A stretch of DNA of 52,176 nt from Halomicronema sp. CCY15110 (GTDB lineage Bacteria; Cyanobacteriota; Cyanobacteriia; Phormidesmidales; Phormidesmidaceae). This document shows, in pieces, positions 16,290-24,046 of this stretch. The translations under genes were made by a program, and so were the position numbers. Below the pieces are notes generated by a model. That model was not told the origin of the DNA. It did no database searches and was given only the letters and a program-made list of their open reading frames with translations. The DNA lies in the NCBI RefSeq assembly GCF_016888165.1, contig NZ_JACSWC010000220.1, positions 1-52,176 on the forward strand, read 5' to 3'. Position 1 is the stretch's first letter, and each line of letters opens with the position of its first letter.

Positions 16290-17843
16290 GTGCTGGAAGC
16301 ACAGGTGCATGAACAGTTGCGGGCATTTCTGCGACATCATCGCAACACCAACTGGCCCCATCATTTGACGATGGCCCGCTTGGCTGCGCGAGCATTGCGG
16401 TTGGGGCGCAGCTCCCTCATCCAGGTGGGCGCTTCCGCGCTATATCAGGGCCATTATCGCCTCAGCTATCTGATGTCGCTGCTGCTGTGGCCCGATCCCG
16501 CTATTTTGGTGCTGCCCGATGCCTTGCGACAAGCCGTCCTGTTAGGCGACATTCCTCGGTTGCAGGAATGGATGCCCTGCCAAAAGCCTGTGCAATGGGG
16601 CGATGAGTGGCCCCACGCCGACTTCCAAGGCCTTTTTGTCACCAGTCCCAAGGTGTGGCTGCGCGATCGCCTGTTTCAACAACAGCGCTTTCCCAACGGC
16701 GTCCCCGTCTTTATTGATGGTGCTGATGAACTCGAATTCCAGATTCGCGACGTGTTGACGGTCAAGCTCGACGCCGATGCTTGGCAAAGCTTAATGCAGG
16801 CCTATCCGCAGCATCAAACCCTGATTCGGGATACGCGGGTCAGCCTGACCCATCAAGTCTTTAAGCATCCAGCCAACCCGTATCACTGCCACTTGGTAGA
16901 TGAACCGGAACGGCAAGTCCTGATGGCTCTGCAAGAAGTTTTATTCGATGGGGACGTGGGGCAAACCGGGATGCCGCCCCAGTGGCAGCGCTTTTGGGCG
17001 CAGATGAATCGGCCTGAATCCTTACATTGGGCGGAGTTAGAGCGGACGAATGGACGCTGGACGCTGAACTGCGCCCCGGTAGACGTGGCGACGTTTATAA
17101 CGCCCCACTGGCAGCAGCAGCCGTTGGTGTTGATGGGGGGAGCGCTGGATGCCAACACGGACGCCACAGAGTTCCGGCAACGCTTGGGATTGGGCGAGAT
17201 GACCTGTCTCAAATTCAATCCCGATCGCCATACCGAAGAAATTCAACTTTATTTACCCGATCGCATTCCCCTGCCCAACACCGCTGAATTCCAGCCCGTA
17301 TTGCAAGACGAACTGGCTTATTTGGTGGTGGCGGGTACCAGTCGCAGCGGTTTTACGGTGGTGCTGGTGGATGATACCCCCCTCAAGCGGCAAGTGGCCA
17401 CCACCCTGGCGTCGCAGTTTGGCTCGCGGGTACAGGTCGAAACCACCGACCTCCCAGCGAATGGCGTGCTCGTGACCGGCTGGCGCTTTTGGCAAACCCA
17501 CCAGACCCAACTGCCGTTACCGAGTTTGTTGGTGCTGGCAACGTTGCCACTGCCCTCTTTAGAAAACCCGCTAGTGGCAGGCCGAGTTGCCTACTACAAG
17601 CGATCGCGACAGGACTGGTTCCGGTTATATTTGCTGCCTACGGCGCTGATGGAACTCCAACGGGCGATCGCCCCCGTACGGGCCAACCAGGGTACCGTCG
17701 CGATTTTGGATAACCGGGTCAACCATCGCAGCTATGGCCGACAGATTTTAGAGGCGTTGAATCCCGCCATTCGGCTGCACCAGCGCCAGCATCTCTGGCT
17801 GTCAGAACCCGCCACTCTATCGCCTCGACAACAGCGCTTTTAG
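16290..17843 (+). CDS. DinG/XPD-like helicase homologue with degenerate ATPase motifs
   Basis: 517 residues. The C-terminal 90 residues resemble the DinG/XPD helicase C-terminal domain (GTVAILDNRV...YGRQILEAL matches the family's ILDxR...YG signature). Where Walker A (GTGKT) should be, the sequence is GASALYQGHYRLSYL, with no GK[ST]; the DEAH position reads DGADELE; no FeS cysteine set is visible; and motif VI lacks the GRxIR pattern. It is therefore probably not an ATP-driven helicase. It may be a nucleic-acid-binding or regulatory protein. The GTG start has AGGAG nine bases upstream. The next gene, DUF2839, starts 85 bases later. Confidence 0.75.
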   Translation: MLEAQVHEQLRAFLRHHRNTNWPHHLTMARLAARALRLGRSSLIQVGASALYQGHYRLSYLMSLLLWPDPAILVLPDALRQAVLLGDIPRLQEWMPCQKPVQWGDEWPHADFQGLFVTSPKVWLRDRLFQQQRFPNGVPVFIDGADELEFQIRDVLTVKLDADAWQSLMQAYPQHQTLIRDTRVSLTHQVFKHPANPYHCHLVDEPERQVLMALQEVLFDGDVGQTGMPPQWQRFWAQMNRPESLHWAELERTNGRWTLNCAPVDVATFITPHWQQQPLVLMGGALDANTDATEFRQRLGLGEMTCLKFNPDRHTEEIQLYLPDRIPLPNTAEFQPVLQDELAYLVVAGTSRSGFTVVLVDDTPLKRQVATTLASQFGSRVQVETTDLPANGVLVTGWRFWQTHQTQLPLPSLLVLATLPLPSLENPLVAGRVAYYKRSRQDWFRLYLLPTALMELQRAIAPVRANQGTVAILDNRVNHRSYGRQILEALNPAIRLHQRQHLWLSEPATLSPRQQRF

Positions 17844-17928
17844 AACGCGGTATGATATCGAATGATTGCTGCCAGATTTACTCTGGGCGATCGCCGTTAA
17901 CTTGTAGACACCCCCTCAAAGGTCTGCC

Positions 17929-18141
17929 ATGGGAGAATCTAAGCGCCGTAAAGAAAAACTGGGCGAAGATTACGGTAAACAGGAAAACATTTTGCCCTGG
18001 GTGCCCATCACCAAAGATCAGGGCGAAAAGTTCGTTAAGTGGACCACTCAAGGTGCCTGGATTGGCATCTTTGCCATGATTGCCCTCTGGGTCATCGTGC
18101 GCTTTGTCGGGCCGGGCTTTGGCTGGTGGGATGTCACGTAA
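17929..18141 (+). CDS. DUF2839 small membrane protein
   Basis: A 70-residue protein with a highly charged N-terminus (GESKRRKEKLGEDYG), the conserved LPWVPITKDQGEKF stretch, and a single C-terminal membrane helix (about 44-62). This is the pattern of cyanobacterial DUF2839 proteins. Role unknown. It follows the helicase-like gene on the same strand. Confidence 0.9.
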   Translation: MGESKRRKEKLGEDYGKQENILPWVPITKDQGEKFVKWTTQGAWIGIFAMIALWVIVRFVGPGFGWWDVT

Positions 18142-18207
18142 TTAGCGATCCATCGCCTTAAGTCGTCTGGCCGCTGGGGCAGCGCTCGTCGATGCGGTGA
18201 CTGTAGG

Positions 18208-18423
18208 TTATCGAGATCGTCGCTCCTGGGCCAGCAGCCACCACAGCCCAGCAGTGATCACCATACTGCCCGCAGCAAAAAAACTCAGCACCACCCCAAA
18301 GGGCAGCTCGACGGACTGGATTCCCAAAAATTTGACAGCGACGGGGGTGGCATTTTGTACCGACAGAATGGCGATCGCTACAATCCAAATCGCGGGCACG
18401 ATTACGAGCAAAAGTTTTGGCAT
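18208..18423 (-). CDS. LapA/DUF1049-like small membrane protein
   Basis: 71 residues with two hydrophobic helices (about 3-22 and 38-60) and the family pattern SVQNATPVAVKFLG, followed by ELPFGVVLSFFAAGS. DUF1049/LapA members are small inner-membrane proteins, in enterobacteria linked to control of lipopolysaccharide synthesis; the role in cyanobacteria is unknown. The ATG at 18423 (MPKLLLVIVP) fits this family better than an upstream in-frame start at 18495, which would add 24 unrelated residues. Confidence 0.85.
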   Translation of the reverse strand: MPKLLLVIVPAIWIVAIAILSVQNATPVAVKFLGIQSVELPFGVVLSFFAAGSMVITAGLWWLLAQERRSR

Positions 18424-18542
18424 GGCGGGTACTAGTGAGCTGGGATTAAAGCTATTTTGCCACTCGCAACGCTCAGAAATGGGAGTTGCCAGCATCCCCC
18501 CTCTTTAGGTAGAGTATTAGACCGGGCGTTTGAAGGAAAATT

Positions 18543-19001
18543 ATGGCCAAGCGAGTTCAAGTCGTTTTACAAGAAGATATTCGTAAGTTGGGAATTTCGG
18601 GGGACCTGGTTGAGGTAGCACCCGGCTATGCCCGTAACTATCTGTTTCCCCGTGGGCTAGCGGTGCGCACGACTCCTGGCGTACTGAAGCAGGTAGAGCG
18701 TCGTCGCGAAGAGATTCGCCAGCGGCTAGAACAGATTAAGAATGATGCCGAAGCGATGAAAACAGCCATGGAAACCATCGGCATGTTTGTCATCAAGAAG
18801 CCCGTCGGTGAAGATGACGCGATTTTTGGTACCGTCACCTCTACGGATGTGGCCGAGGCAATTCAGTTAGCAACGCAGAAAGAGGTAGATCGTCGCGACA
18901 TTTCTGTGCCTGACATCAACAAGCTCGGCGAATATAAGGTCACAATCAAGCTTCATGCCGAAGTGACCGCGACGATCAACATTCGTGTCGCCGCTGACTA
19001 A
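18543..19001 (+). CDS. rplI: 50S ribosomal protein L9
   Basis: A 152-residue L9 with the N-terminal rRNA-binding domain (KRVQVVLQEDIRKLG; the GDLVEVAPGYARNYLFPRGLA signature), the long connecting helix (about 40-76) and the C-terminal domain. GAAGGA lies seven bases upstream of the ATG. The gene stands alone and is followed by a strong terminator. Confidence 0.98.
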   Translation: MAKRVQVVLQEDIRKLGISGDLVEVAPGYARNYLFPRGLAVRTTPGVLKQVERRREEIRQRLEQIKNDAEAMKTAMETIGMFVIKKPVGEDDAIFGTVTSTDVAEAIQLATQKEVDRRDISVPDINKLGEYKVTIKLHAEVTATINIRVAAD

Positions 19002-19028
19002 GCCAACTTAGAACGCCCGGATTTTCAG

Positions 19029-19061
19029 AACAGGTTAGGTCGTTTACCTAACCTGTTTTGT
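19029..19061 (+). terminator. Rho-independent terminator of rplI
   Basis: Arms AACAGGTTAGGT and ACCTAACCTGTT form a perfect 12-bp stem with a five-base loop, followed by TTTTG. It starts 28 bases after the rplI stop. Confidence 0.85.
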
Positions 19062-19162
19062 TGTATCAATCAATTTTTACGGGTGAATTGTTAAAAAGTC
19101 GCGGAAAGTGAAGGCGGATGCCTCCTATCCGAGACTATATTTGAGAGCTCCCCCTCTTAACG

Positions 19163-19651
19163 CTAGCCCAGACGATATACGGCAGCAAATCCTTCTTTGG
19201 GATGCGGTGGCGCGCCTGCTAACTGGCGCGACATGGTTTCGATAATTTCCGGCGGCACCTGCCGCGATCTCCCCTGGTTGCGCTTAAGGCATTCGGCAAG
19301 AGAAACGTCGAACCACACTGCCAACAACCGCGTAAACCCCAATGATTGAGCGGTTTGAATGACCCGACGGCGACCTCGACGCTGCACATTCGTTGCATCA
19401 TATAGGGCTCCAGATAGCTGGCCTTGCTGAGTCTGCTGCGCCGCCCCTCGCATTTTTTGCCCGACACACTCCCAAACTTGGGGCCAGGGGCCTTGGGTCG
19501 CTTCATCACCAAACAACTCGCCGCGAATCTGATCGGTGGAAATGTAAGCGATCGCAGGATCAGCTTGCCGAAAGTGTCGCGCCCAAGTCGATTTGCCGCT
19601 GTCCGGTAGACCAATGAGTAACCAGAGAGGAATGTCGATAGAAGCGGGCAT
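19163..19651 (-). CDS. P-loop kinase/ATPase (T4 PNK-like)
   Basis: 162 residues from ATG 19651 (MPASIDIPLW). Walker A is GLPDSGKST near residue 14, and later segments STDQIRGELFGDE, LYDATNVQRRGRRR and AVWFDVSLAECLKRN match small P-loop kinases such as the T4 polynucleotide kinase-like group, in which the Asp-Arg pair (STDQIR) and arginine-rich lid handle the substrate. Substrate unknown. An in-frame TTG at 19723 would extend the N-terminus by 24 residues, with no ribosome binding site. Confidence 0.82.
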   Translation of the reverse strand: MPASIDIPLWLLIGLPDSGKSTWARHFRQADPAIAYISTDQIRGELFGDEATQGPWPQVWECVGQKMRGAAQQTQQGQLSGALYDATNVQRRGRRRVIQTAQSLGFTRLLAVWFDVSLAECLKRNQGRSRQVPPEIIETMSRQLAGAPPHPKEGFAAVYRLG

Positions 19652-19821
19652 GGCGGGTGCGGGAGGAAGGGAGCGGGGGCATGAAGCTGGCTGACTGGCT
19701 ATGGACTGAGGAGAGTTGGCCAAAAGGATTCAAATATAGCTTTTTTAGCGCGAAATGATGCAAAATTTGACGGGCAAGTTATGGTGGATGGCAGAACTGC
19801 GTCACTTGAGGAAGTTGGGAA

Positions 19822-20388
19822 ATGGTTGTTCGCGTTTGGGCTAGCAAAGTCGGTGCGCTGTTGTTAACCACGGCTATGGTGACCGCGATCGCCCCCCTCC
19901 GATCGCTGCAAGCACAAACCACGATTACGCCGCCGCCCCTGCAGCAACTGGTGCACAGTTTCGACATTTCGCAACCCGATGCCACAGCCTACGCCCTATG
20001 GAATGCGGGGCAGAGCGATCGGCATGAAGTTTGGTTCCGCATTATTTCTGGTGAGGCTGACCATCAGCAGCGATTACGGGTTTACAAAGAGCAAGCCCCG
20101 CCCCGCTCCCCCGATATGCTGCCCCCGCTCTCGACCATGGTTCACGAAATCGAAAATAATAATCCTTCCCAATGGTTCTACTTGGGCTCTGAAGCCGGTT
20201 TTTTTACCTATTACTTTGAAGGTGATAATCGTCTGATTGGCGATCCAGAGTATGACGACGCCTATGCCGTCCGCGTACAAAAATCGATTTACAACAACGG
20301 CGATCGCTACCAAATCAGTTTTGAAGACATCTCTGAACTCGACGACTACGACGACCTCGAAATTGAAGTCGTCCTCATCCGTCGCTAA
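19822..20388 (+). CDS. Hypothetical exported protein, 188 residues
   Basis: I do not recognise the family. A signal peptide (hydrophobic core about 10-24, likely cleavage after LQA-Q near 31) is followed by a soluble, beta-rich domain with many aromatic residues and acidic end (SELDDYDDLEIEVVLIRR). The sequence NAGQSDRHEVWFRIISGEADHQQRLRVYK suggests a cyanobacterial periplasmic domain. The gene is single, divergent from the kinase gene. Confidence 0.75.
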   Translation: MVVRVWASKVGALLLTTAMVTAIAPLRSLQAQTTITPPPLQQLVHSFDISQPDATAYALWNAGQSDRHEVWFRIISGEADHQQRLRVYKEQAPPRSPDMLPPLSTMVHEIENNNPSQWFYLGSEAGFFTYYFEGDNRLIGDPEYDDAYAVRVQKSIYNNGDRYQISFEDISELDDYDDLEIEVVLIRR

Positions 20389-20562
20389 CTGGCCAATTAA
20401 CCTGAGTCATCACCGCAATTTTTCAGCACATCCAATCGGTAAATATGATGGATGTCATTCAAATGCGACCATCCCCTGTTGGCTTCATTAGCAGCTGTTA
20501 GATATGCCCGCCTTCTAGAATTGACATAGACCCTACCCAACTCCTGTCAATAGAGAACTCAA

Positions 20563-21126
20563 ATGGTCCAGTCTCCCTCTAAACTCATTCCTCTGGAGGA
20601 ATTTCTGACGTGGTCAGAAACCAAACCGGCTAGCGAGTATATTGATGGGCAGATTATTCAGAAGCCCATGCCACAGGGAAAGCACAGCACGATTCAAACT
20701 GAATTTTCTGCCACTGTTAATGGGGTTCTTAAACCCCTAAAAATTGCACGGGCATTTTCTGAACTGCGTTGTACGTTTGGTGGTCGCTCAACGGTTCCAG
20801 ATGTTTCGGTGTTTAGCTGGCAAAGGATTCCTCGTGACCCAAATGGTGAGGTTGCAAACACCTTTTTGTGTGCTCCTGACTGGACGATAGAAATCCTTTC
20901 ACCGGATCAAAGCCAAACCAAAGTAACTAAAAATATTTTGCATTGTCTTAACCATGGAAGCCAAATGGGTTGGTTAATTGACCCTGATGAGCAAACTGTT
21001 TTCGTATATTTGCCCAAGCAGCAACCTGAAGTGTTTGACCAATCTGAGCAGATAGTGCCAGTCCCCAGCTTTGCCCATCCGTTGAATTTGAGCATAGGTG
21101 CGATATTTGGTTGGCTGCTGGAGTAA
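20563..21126 (+). CDS. Uma2-family (DUF820) putative endonuclease
   Basis: 187 residues of the Uma2/DUF820 family, a PD-(D/E)XK-fold group expanded in cyanobacteria. Visible marks are IDGQIIQKPMPQGKHS near residue 28, TVPDVSVFSW (Asp of the catalytic site) and the DWTIEILSPDQSQTKVTKNI stretch that carries the ExK-like residues. Whether it cuts DNA is not known. It lies alone, without a partner antitoxin or methylase gene. Confidence 0.92.
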   Translation: MVQSPSKLIPLEEFLTWSETKPASEYIDGQIIQKPMPQGKHSTIQTEFSATVNGVLKPLKIARAFSELRCTFGGRSTVPDVSVFSWQRIPRDPNGEVANTFLCAPDWTIEILSPDQSQTKVTKNILHCLNHGSQMGWLIDPDEQTVFVYLPKQQPEVFDQSEQIVPVPSFAHPLNLSIGAIFGWLLE

Positions 21127-21175
21127 AGCAAGGCCAACAATATCTAATTGACGCTTCTTGAGGAATTTGCGCGGC

Positions 21176-22234
21176 TCACAGCGCGATCGCCGCTTCCTCC
21201 ATGACGATCCGCCCAGCGGTGGCATCCATCGTGACTTCGACGCCGAGGGGCAGGGTGAGGATGGGTTCGACGTGACCGATCGCGGCGTTCCACCAGGCGG
21301 GGATGCCGAGGGGGGCGATGTGGTCGGTCAAGACTTGTTCGAGGGTGAGGGCACCGTAGCCACCAGAAGGGTCGCAGTTGGTGCATTGCCCAAAGACAAA
21401 GCCTGCGAGTTGGTCGAGTACCCCGGCGAGTTTGAGCTGGGTGAGCATGCGATCAATGCGGTAAACGGCTTCCCCGACGTCTTCTAAAAAAAGGATGGCT
21501 CCGGTGAGGTCCGGGACGTAGGGGGAGCCGACGATACCGGAAATGACCGATAGGTTGCCGCCGTAGAGTTTGCCTCGGGCTTGGCCGGGAGTGATGGTCT
21601 GCACTCGAAAGCGAGTTTGCATGAGGCGATCGCGGTCTTCTCCCGCAATGGGATTTTCAAAGGTCAACGCTTGCCCGTCAAAGAGCACTTGGCGAAAGGG
21701 CACGGTTTGGTCGGGACGCCAGGCGGTGAGGCCGTTGGGGCCGTGAAAAGTGACCAAGCCCGTTTGGGCGGTAATGCCCAGCAGCAGGGCCGTCAGGTCA
21801 CTAAAGCCGGTGATAATTTTGGGATTTTGACGAATCAGGTCGTAATCCAAATAGGGCAGAATGCGGGCACAGCCCCAATCGCCGCGAATGGGAAGGAGTG
21901 CCGAGATGGTCGGATCGCCAAAAAACTGATTGACATCGGCGGCGCGATCGCGATCTTGTCCCGCCAGGTAGCCATACTGCGCCAGCACATGGGGCGCGGG
22001 ACGGGGAACGAGTCCTAACCCCCTGACTGCATCCATCACAATGTCTAAATCGGCGGTGTTGAACGTGGCCCCCGCTGGACTAATAATGCCGACGGTATCA
22101 CCGGGTCGCAGCCGGGGCGGTTTAATGATGGCGGGCGCGGCGGCCTGTGCTGGTGCTCGGGTAGCAAAGGGCAGCATTGCAGCTAGCGCCCCCGCCCCAG
22201 CGATCAGTTGTCGTCGTGTGGGTCGTTGTCCCAT
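21176..22234 (-). CDS. S66-family LD-carboxypeptidase with Tat signal
   Basis: Peptidoglycan LD-carboxypeptidase (removes the terminal D-Ala from murein tetrapeptides) or an MccF-like self-immunity peptidase. Motifs: ITGFSDLTAL with nucleophile Ser145, the catalytic Glu in LFLEDVGEAVYR, and the His in AAIGHVEPILTLPLG. The N-terminus TRRQLIAG plus hydrophobic stretch to about residue 31 is a Tat-type signal, so the enzyme is likely exported folded. Its 352 residues match the family. Convergent with Uma2; upstream spacer of 280 bp. Confidence 0.92.
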   Translation of the reverse strand: MGQRPTRRQLIAGAGALAAMLPFATRAPAQAAAPAIIKPPRLRPGDTVGIISPAGATFNTADLDIVMDAVRGLGLVPRPAPHVLAQYGYLAGQDRDRAADVNQFFGDPTISALLPIRGDWGCARILPYLDYDLIRQNPKIITGFSDLTALLLGITAQTGLVTFHGPNGLTAWRPDQTVPFRQVLFDGQALTFENPIAGEDRDRLMQTRFRVQTITPGQARGKLYGGNLSVISGIVGSPYVPDLTGAILFLEDVGEAVYRIDRMLTQLKLAGVLDQLAGFVFGQCTNCDPSGGYGALTLEQVLTDHIAPLGIPAWWNAAIGHVEPILTLPLGVEVTMDATAGRIVMEEAAIAL

Positions 22235-22517
22235 CGGCTTTTCCCTATACTTAGCTGTCTCGATTATCAGGGATCGCAGCGGCTTTGGGCGCTGGCCGGA
22301 TCATGAGGGCCGAATATCTGCCCCGAAGGCTGGGAGAAGTGTGAAACTGTGTTGCCAAACACGAACTTTCAACAACGAAAAATGTAGTCTGGCCTTGCTG
22401 GTAATGGTTTTCGGGAAAGCTAAAACTGGAGGTTCGCGAAACGATCAAAACCAGTCAGCATCAATCTTCATGGGCTGACTCGACAGTCGCATCATCTACA
22501 TCGCGAAATTAAGGTTA

Positions 22518-22994
22518 ATGAGTGTGTATCAAAAAATTCTAGTAGCGATCGATCAGTCCCCCCGGTCTGAAGAGGTGTTTAAGCAAGCGACTGAATTGGC
22601 AAAATTACAAGGGGCCAAGTTGATGTTGCTGCATTGTTTGACATTGCCCCGCTCGAATCAAGATTTTGGCGATCGCTACAACGCTAACCTCGACAAATTC
22701 ATGCAGCAAGCGCAAGCGCAGGTCAACGAAAGCATGGAAGCCACCCGCAAATGGATGAATGGCTTTGTCCACGATGCCGAAAACATGGGAGTGGAAGTCG
22801 ATTGGGATTGGCGCATTGGCGAGGCCGGACACCAGCTCTGTGCGGCGGCGCAAGACTGGGAGGCTGACCTCATTGTGGTTGGTCGCCGGGGCCACCAGGG
22901 CATCAAAGAAATCATGTTGGGCAGCGTGAGCAACTACGTGCTGCACCGGGCACCGTGCTCGGTCATGGTCATTCAAGGGCAACCGGCGGCGTAA
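22518..22994 (+). CDS. Universal stress protein (UspA family)
   Basis: 158 residues with the Usp fold: N-terminal KILVAIDQSPRSEEVF and C-terminal ATP-binding-type motif (VVGRRGHQGIKEIMLGSVSNYVLHRAPCSVMVI, containing the G-x2-G-x9-G-S/T pattern), suggesting an ATP-binding Usp. Role is stress adaptation, unspecified. Single gene, divergent from the LD-carboxypeptidase. Confidence 0.95.
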   Translation: MSVYQKILVAIDQSPRSEEVFKQATELAKLQGAKLMLLHCLTLPRSNQDFGDRYNANLDKFMQQAQAQVNESMEATRKWMNGFVHDAENMGVEVDWDWRIGEAGHQLCAAAQDWEADLIVVGRRGHQGIKEIMLGSVSNYVLHRAPCSVMVIQGQPAA

Positions 22995-23057
22995 GCGCTG
23001 ACGGCAATGGCTGGGGAACCAGCCTCTCAGGAGATCTCTGAAAAAGAATTTCCCACT

Positions 23058-23092
23058 TGTAGGGTGCCATGAGCGCAGCGTAATGCACCACA
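23058..23092. repeat. GTAGGGTGC...GCGCAGCGTAATGCACC intergenic repeat fragment
   Basis: The stretch carries the half-sites GTAGGGTGCCATGAGCGCAG and CGTAATGCACC, like a very common dispersed bacterial and cyanobacterial intergenic repeat in which a GTAGGGTG motif is followed by a TGCGTTACG-type motif. It is partial here. Recognition is by memory of the motif; a BLASTN against cyanobacterial intergenic DNA would confirm it. Confidence 0.4.
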
Positions 23093-23120
23093 GCCCGGTA
23101 TTTTTGTTCTTGGAGCCCGC

Positions 23121-23954
23121 CTAATACCGTTCGGTGTAGACGATGGTTTCGCGCAGCACTTCTTCCTGTTGGCCAGAGTCATCAAACCGCACGACCACAA
23201 AGTTGCCCGAATCCAGGCGATATTCAAAGTTGCCGTTGGTGATGATGTAGCCACCGCCCAGGGCTTCCACGTCTTGGGCAGTCACCACTTGTTCGGTGCC
23301 CGTCTCTTGTGACAAGTAGGTGCGCCGATTCCGCACCTTGCAAATGTATATGGTGCTGCTAGGAGTGAGGTAATAAGCCTCGATCGCTTGCTGACTGCCG
23401 CAGGTTTCATCGAGGGCTGTCTTCAAAGTGTCGCTGGGGGCTTGCCCAGCAGATACTGGGGCGGACGCGCCCTCGGCCTCGGCCATGGGGGCTACCGTCG
23501 GCAAGGCCAGCAAATCTTCGCGCACCCAACCCACCAAATCATCCCGCTGAAAGGTGACCTGATACCAGGCATAACCGTCGGCATCCGTTTCGGTATGGCC
23601 CAAAATCACGGATTCGCCAACGTCTCCGTAGCCAATCGCGGCGCTGGTCTGGGTGGGCTGCGATCGCACATTGATTTGTGCCACTGGGTCGTCTGCGGTC
23701 AAGCTCACCACGATGGACTCTGGACGAGCTTGAGCCGCTGCCCGGGCCTGCACACTGCCAGTACGTTGAGTAGAGTGGGTGGCGGCCCCAGTCGGCAGGG
23801 GCTCTGATGCATTGCTCACCGCCGTGAGTGCCGACGGAACATCGCTCTGATTCGCCCCCTCGGTGGAAGTAGACGCGGATTTTTGCCGACAGGTACTCAC
23901 AGCCGCCAGTAATAGCACAAGCATGACACTGCCAGTAATTAAGCGCGATCGCAT
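23121..23954 (-). CDS. Exported SH3-domain protein, possible lipoprotein
   Basis: 277 residues. An N-terminal hydrophobic helix ends in LLAAVSTC; the -1 Thr makes the lipobox weak, so it could be a lipoprotein or simple signal peptide. After a Ser/Thr/Ala-rich linker, residues about 80-145 form a bacterial SH3 (SH3b) domain (QINVRSQPTQTS...GWVREDLL). The C-terminal 90 residues contain a Cys-flanked segment (ETCGSQQAIEAYYLT...ICKVRNRRTYLSQ) of unknown fold. Likely cell-wall associated. Downstream of CapA on the same strand. Confidence 0.8.
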   Translation of the reverse strand: MRSRLITGSVMLVLLLAAVSTCRQKSASTSTEGANQSDVPSALTAVSNASEPLPTGAATHSTQRTGSVQARAAAQARPESIVVSLTADDPVAQINVRSQPTQTSAAIGYGDVGESVILGHTETDADGYAWYQVTFQRDDLVGWVREDLLALPTVAPMAEAEGASAPVSAGQAPSDTLKTALDETCGSQQAIEAYYLTPSSTIYICKVRNRRTYLSQETGTEQVVTAQDVEALGGGYIITNGNFEYRLDSGNFVVVRFDDSGQQEEVLRETIVYTERY

Positions 23955-24046
23955 ATGGCGTTACTCCCGTTTGTCTCCTCGCCCCATAGACTCTTCAACG
24001 ACATCGCCGTGTACTTACCCCTGTTGTATCTGTGAACAGCTGCTGG

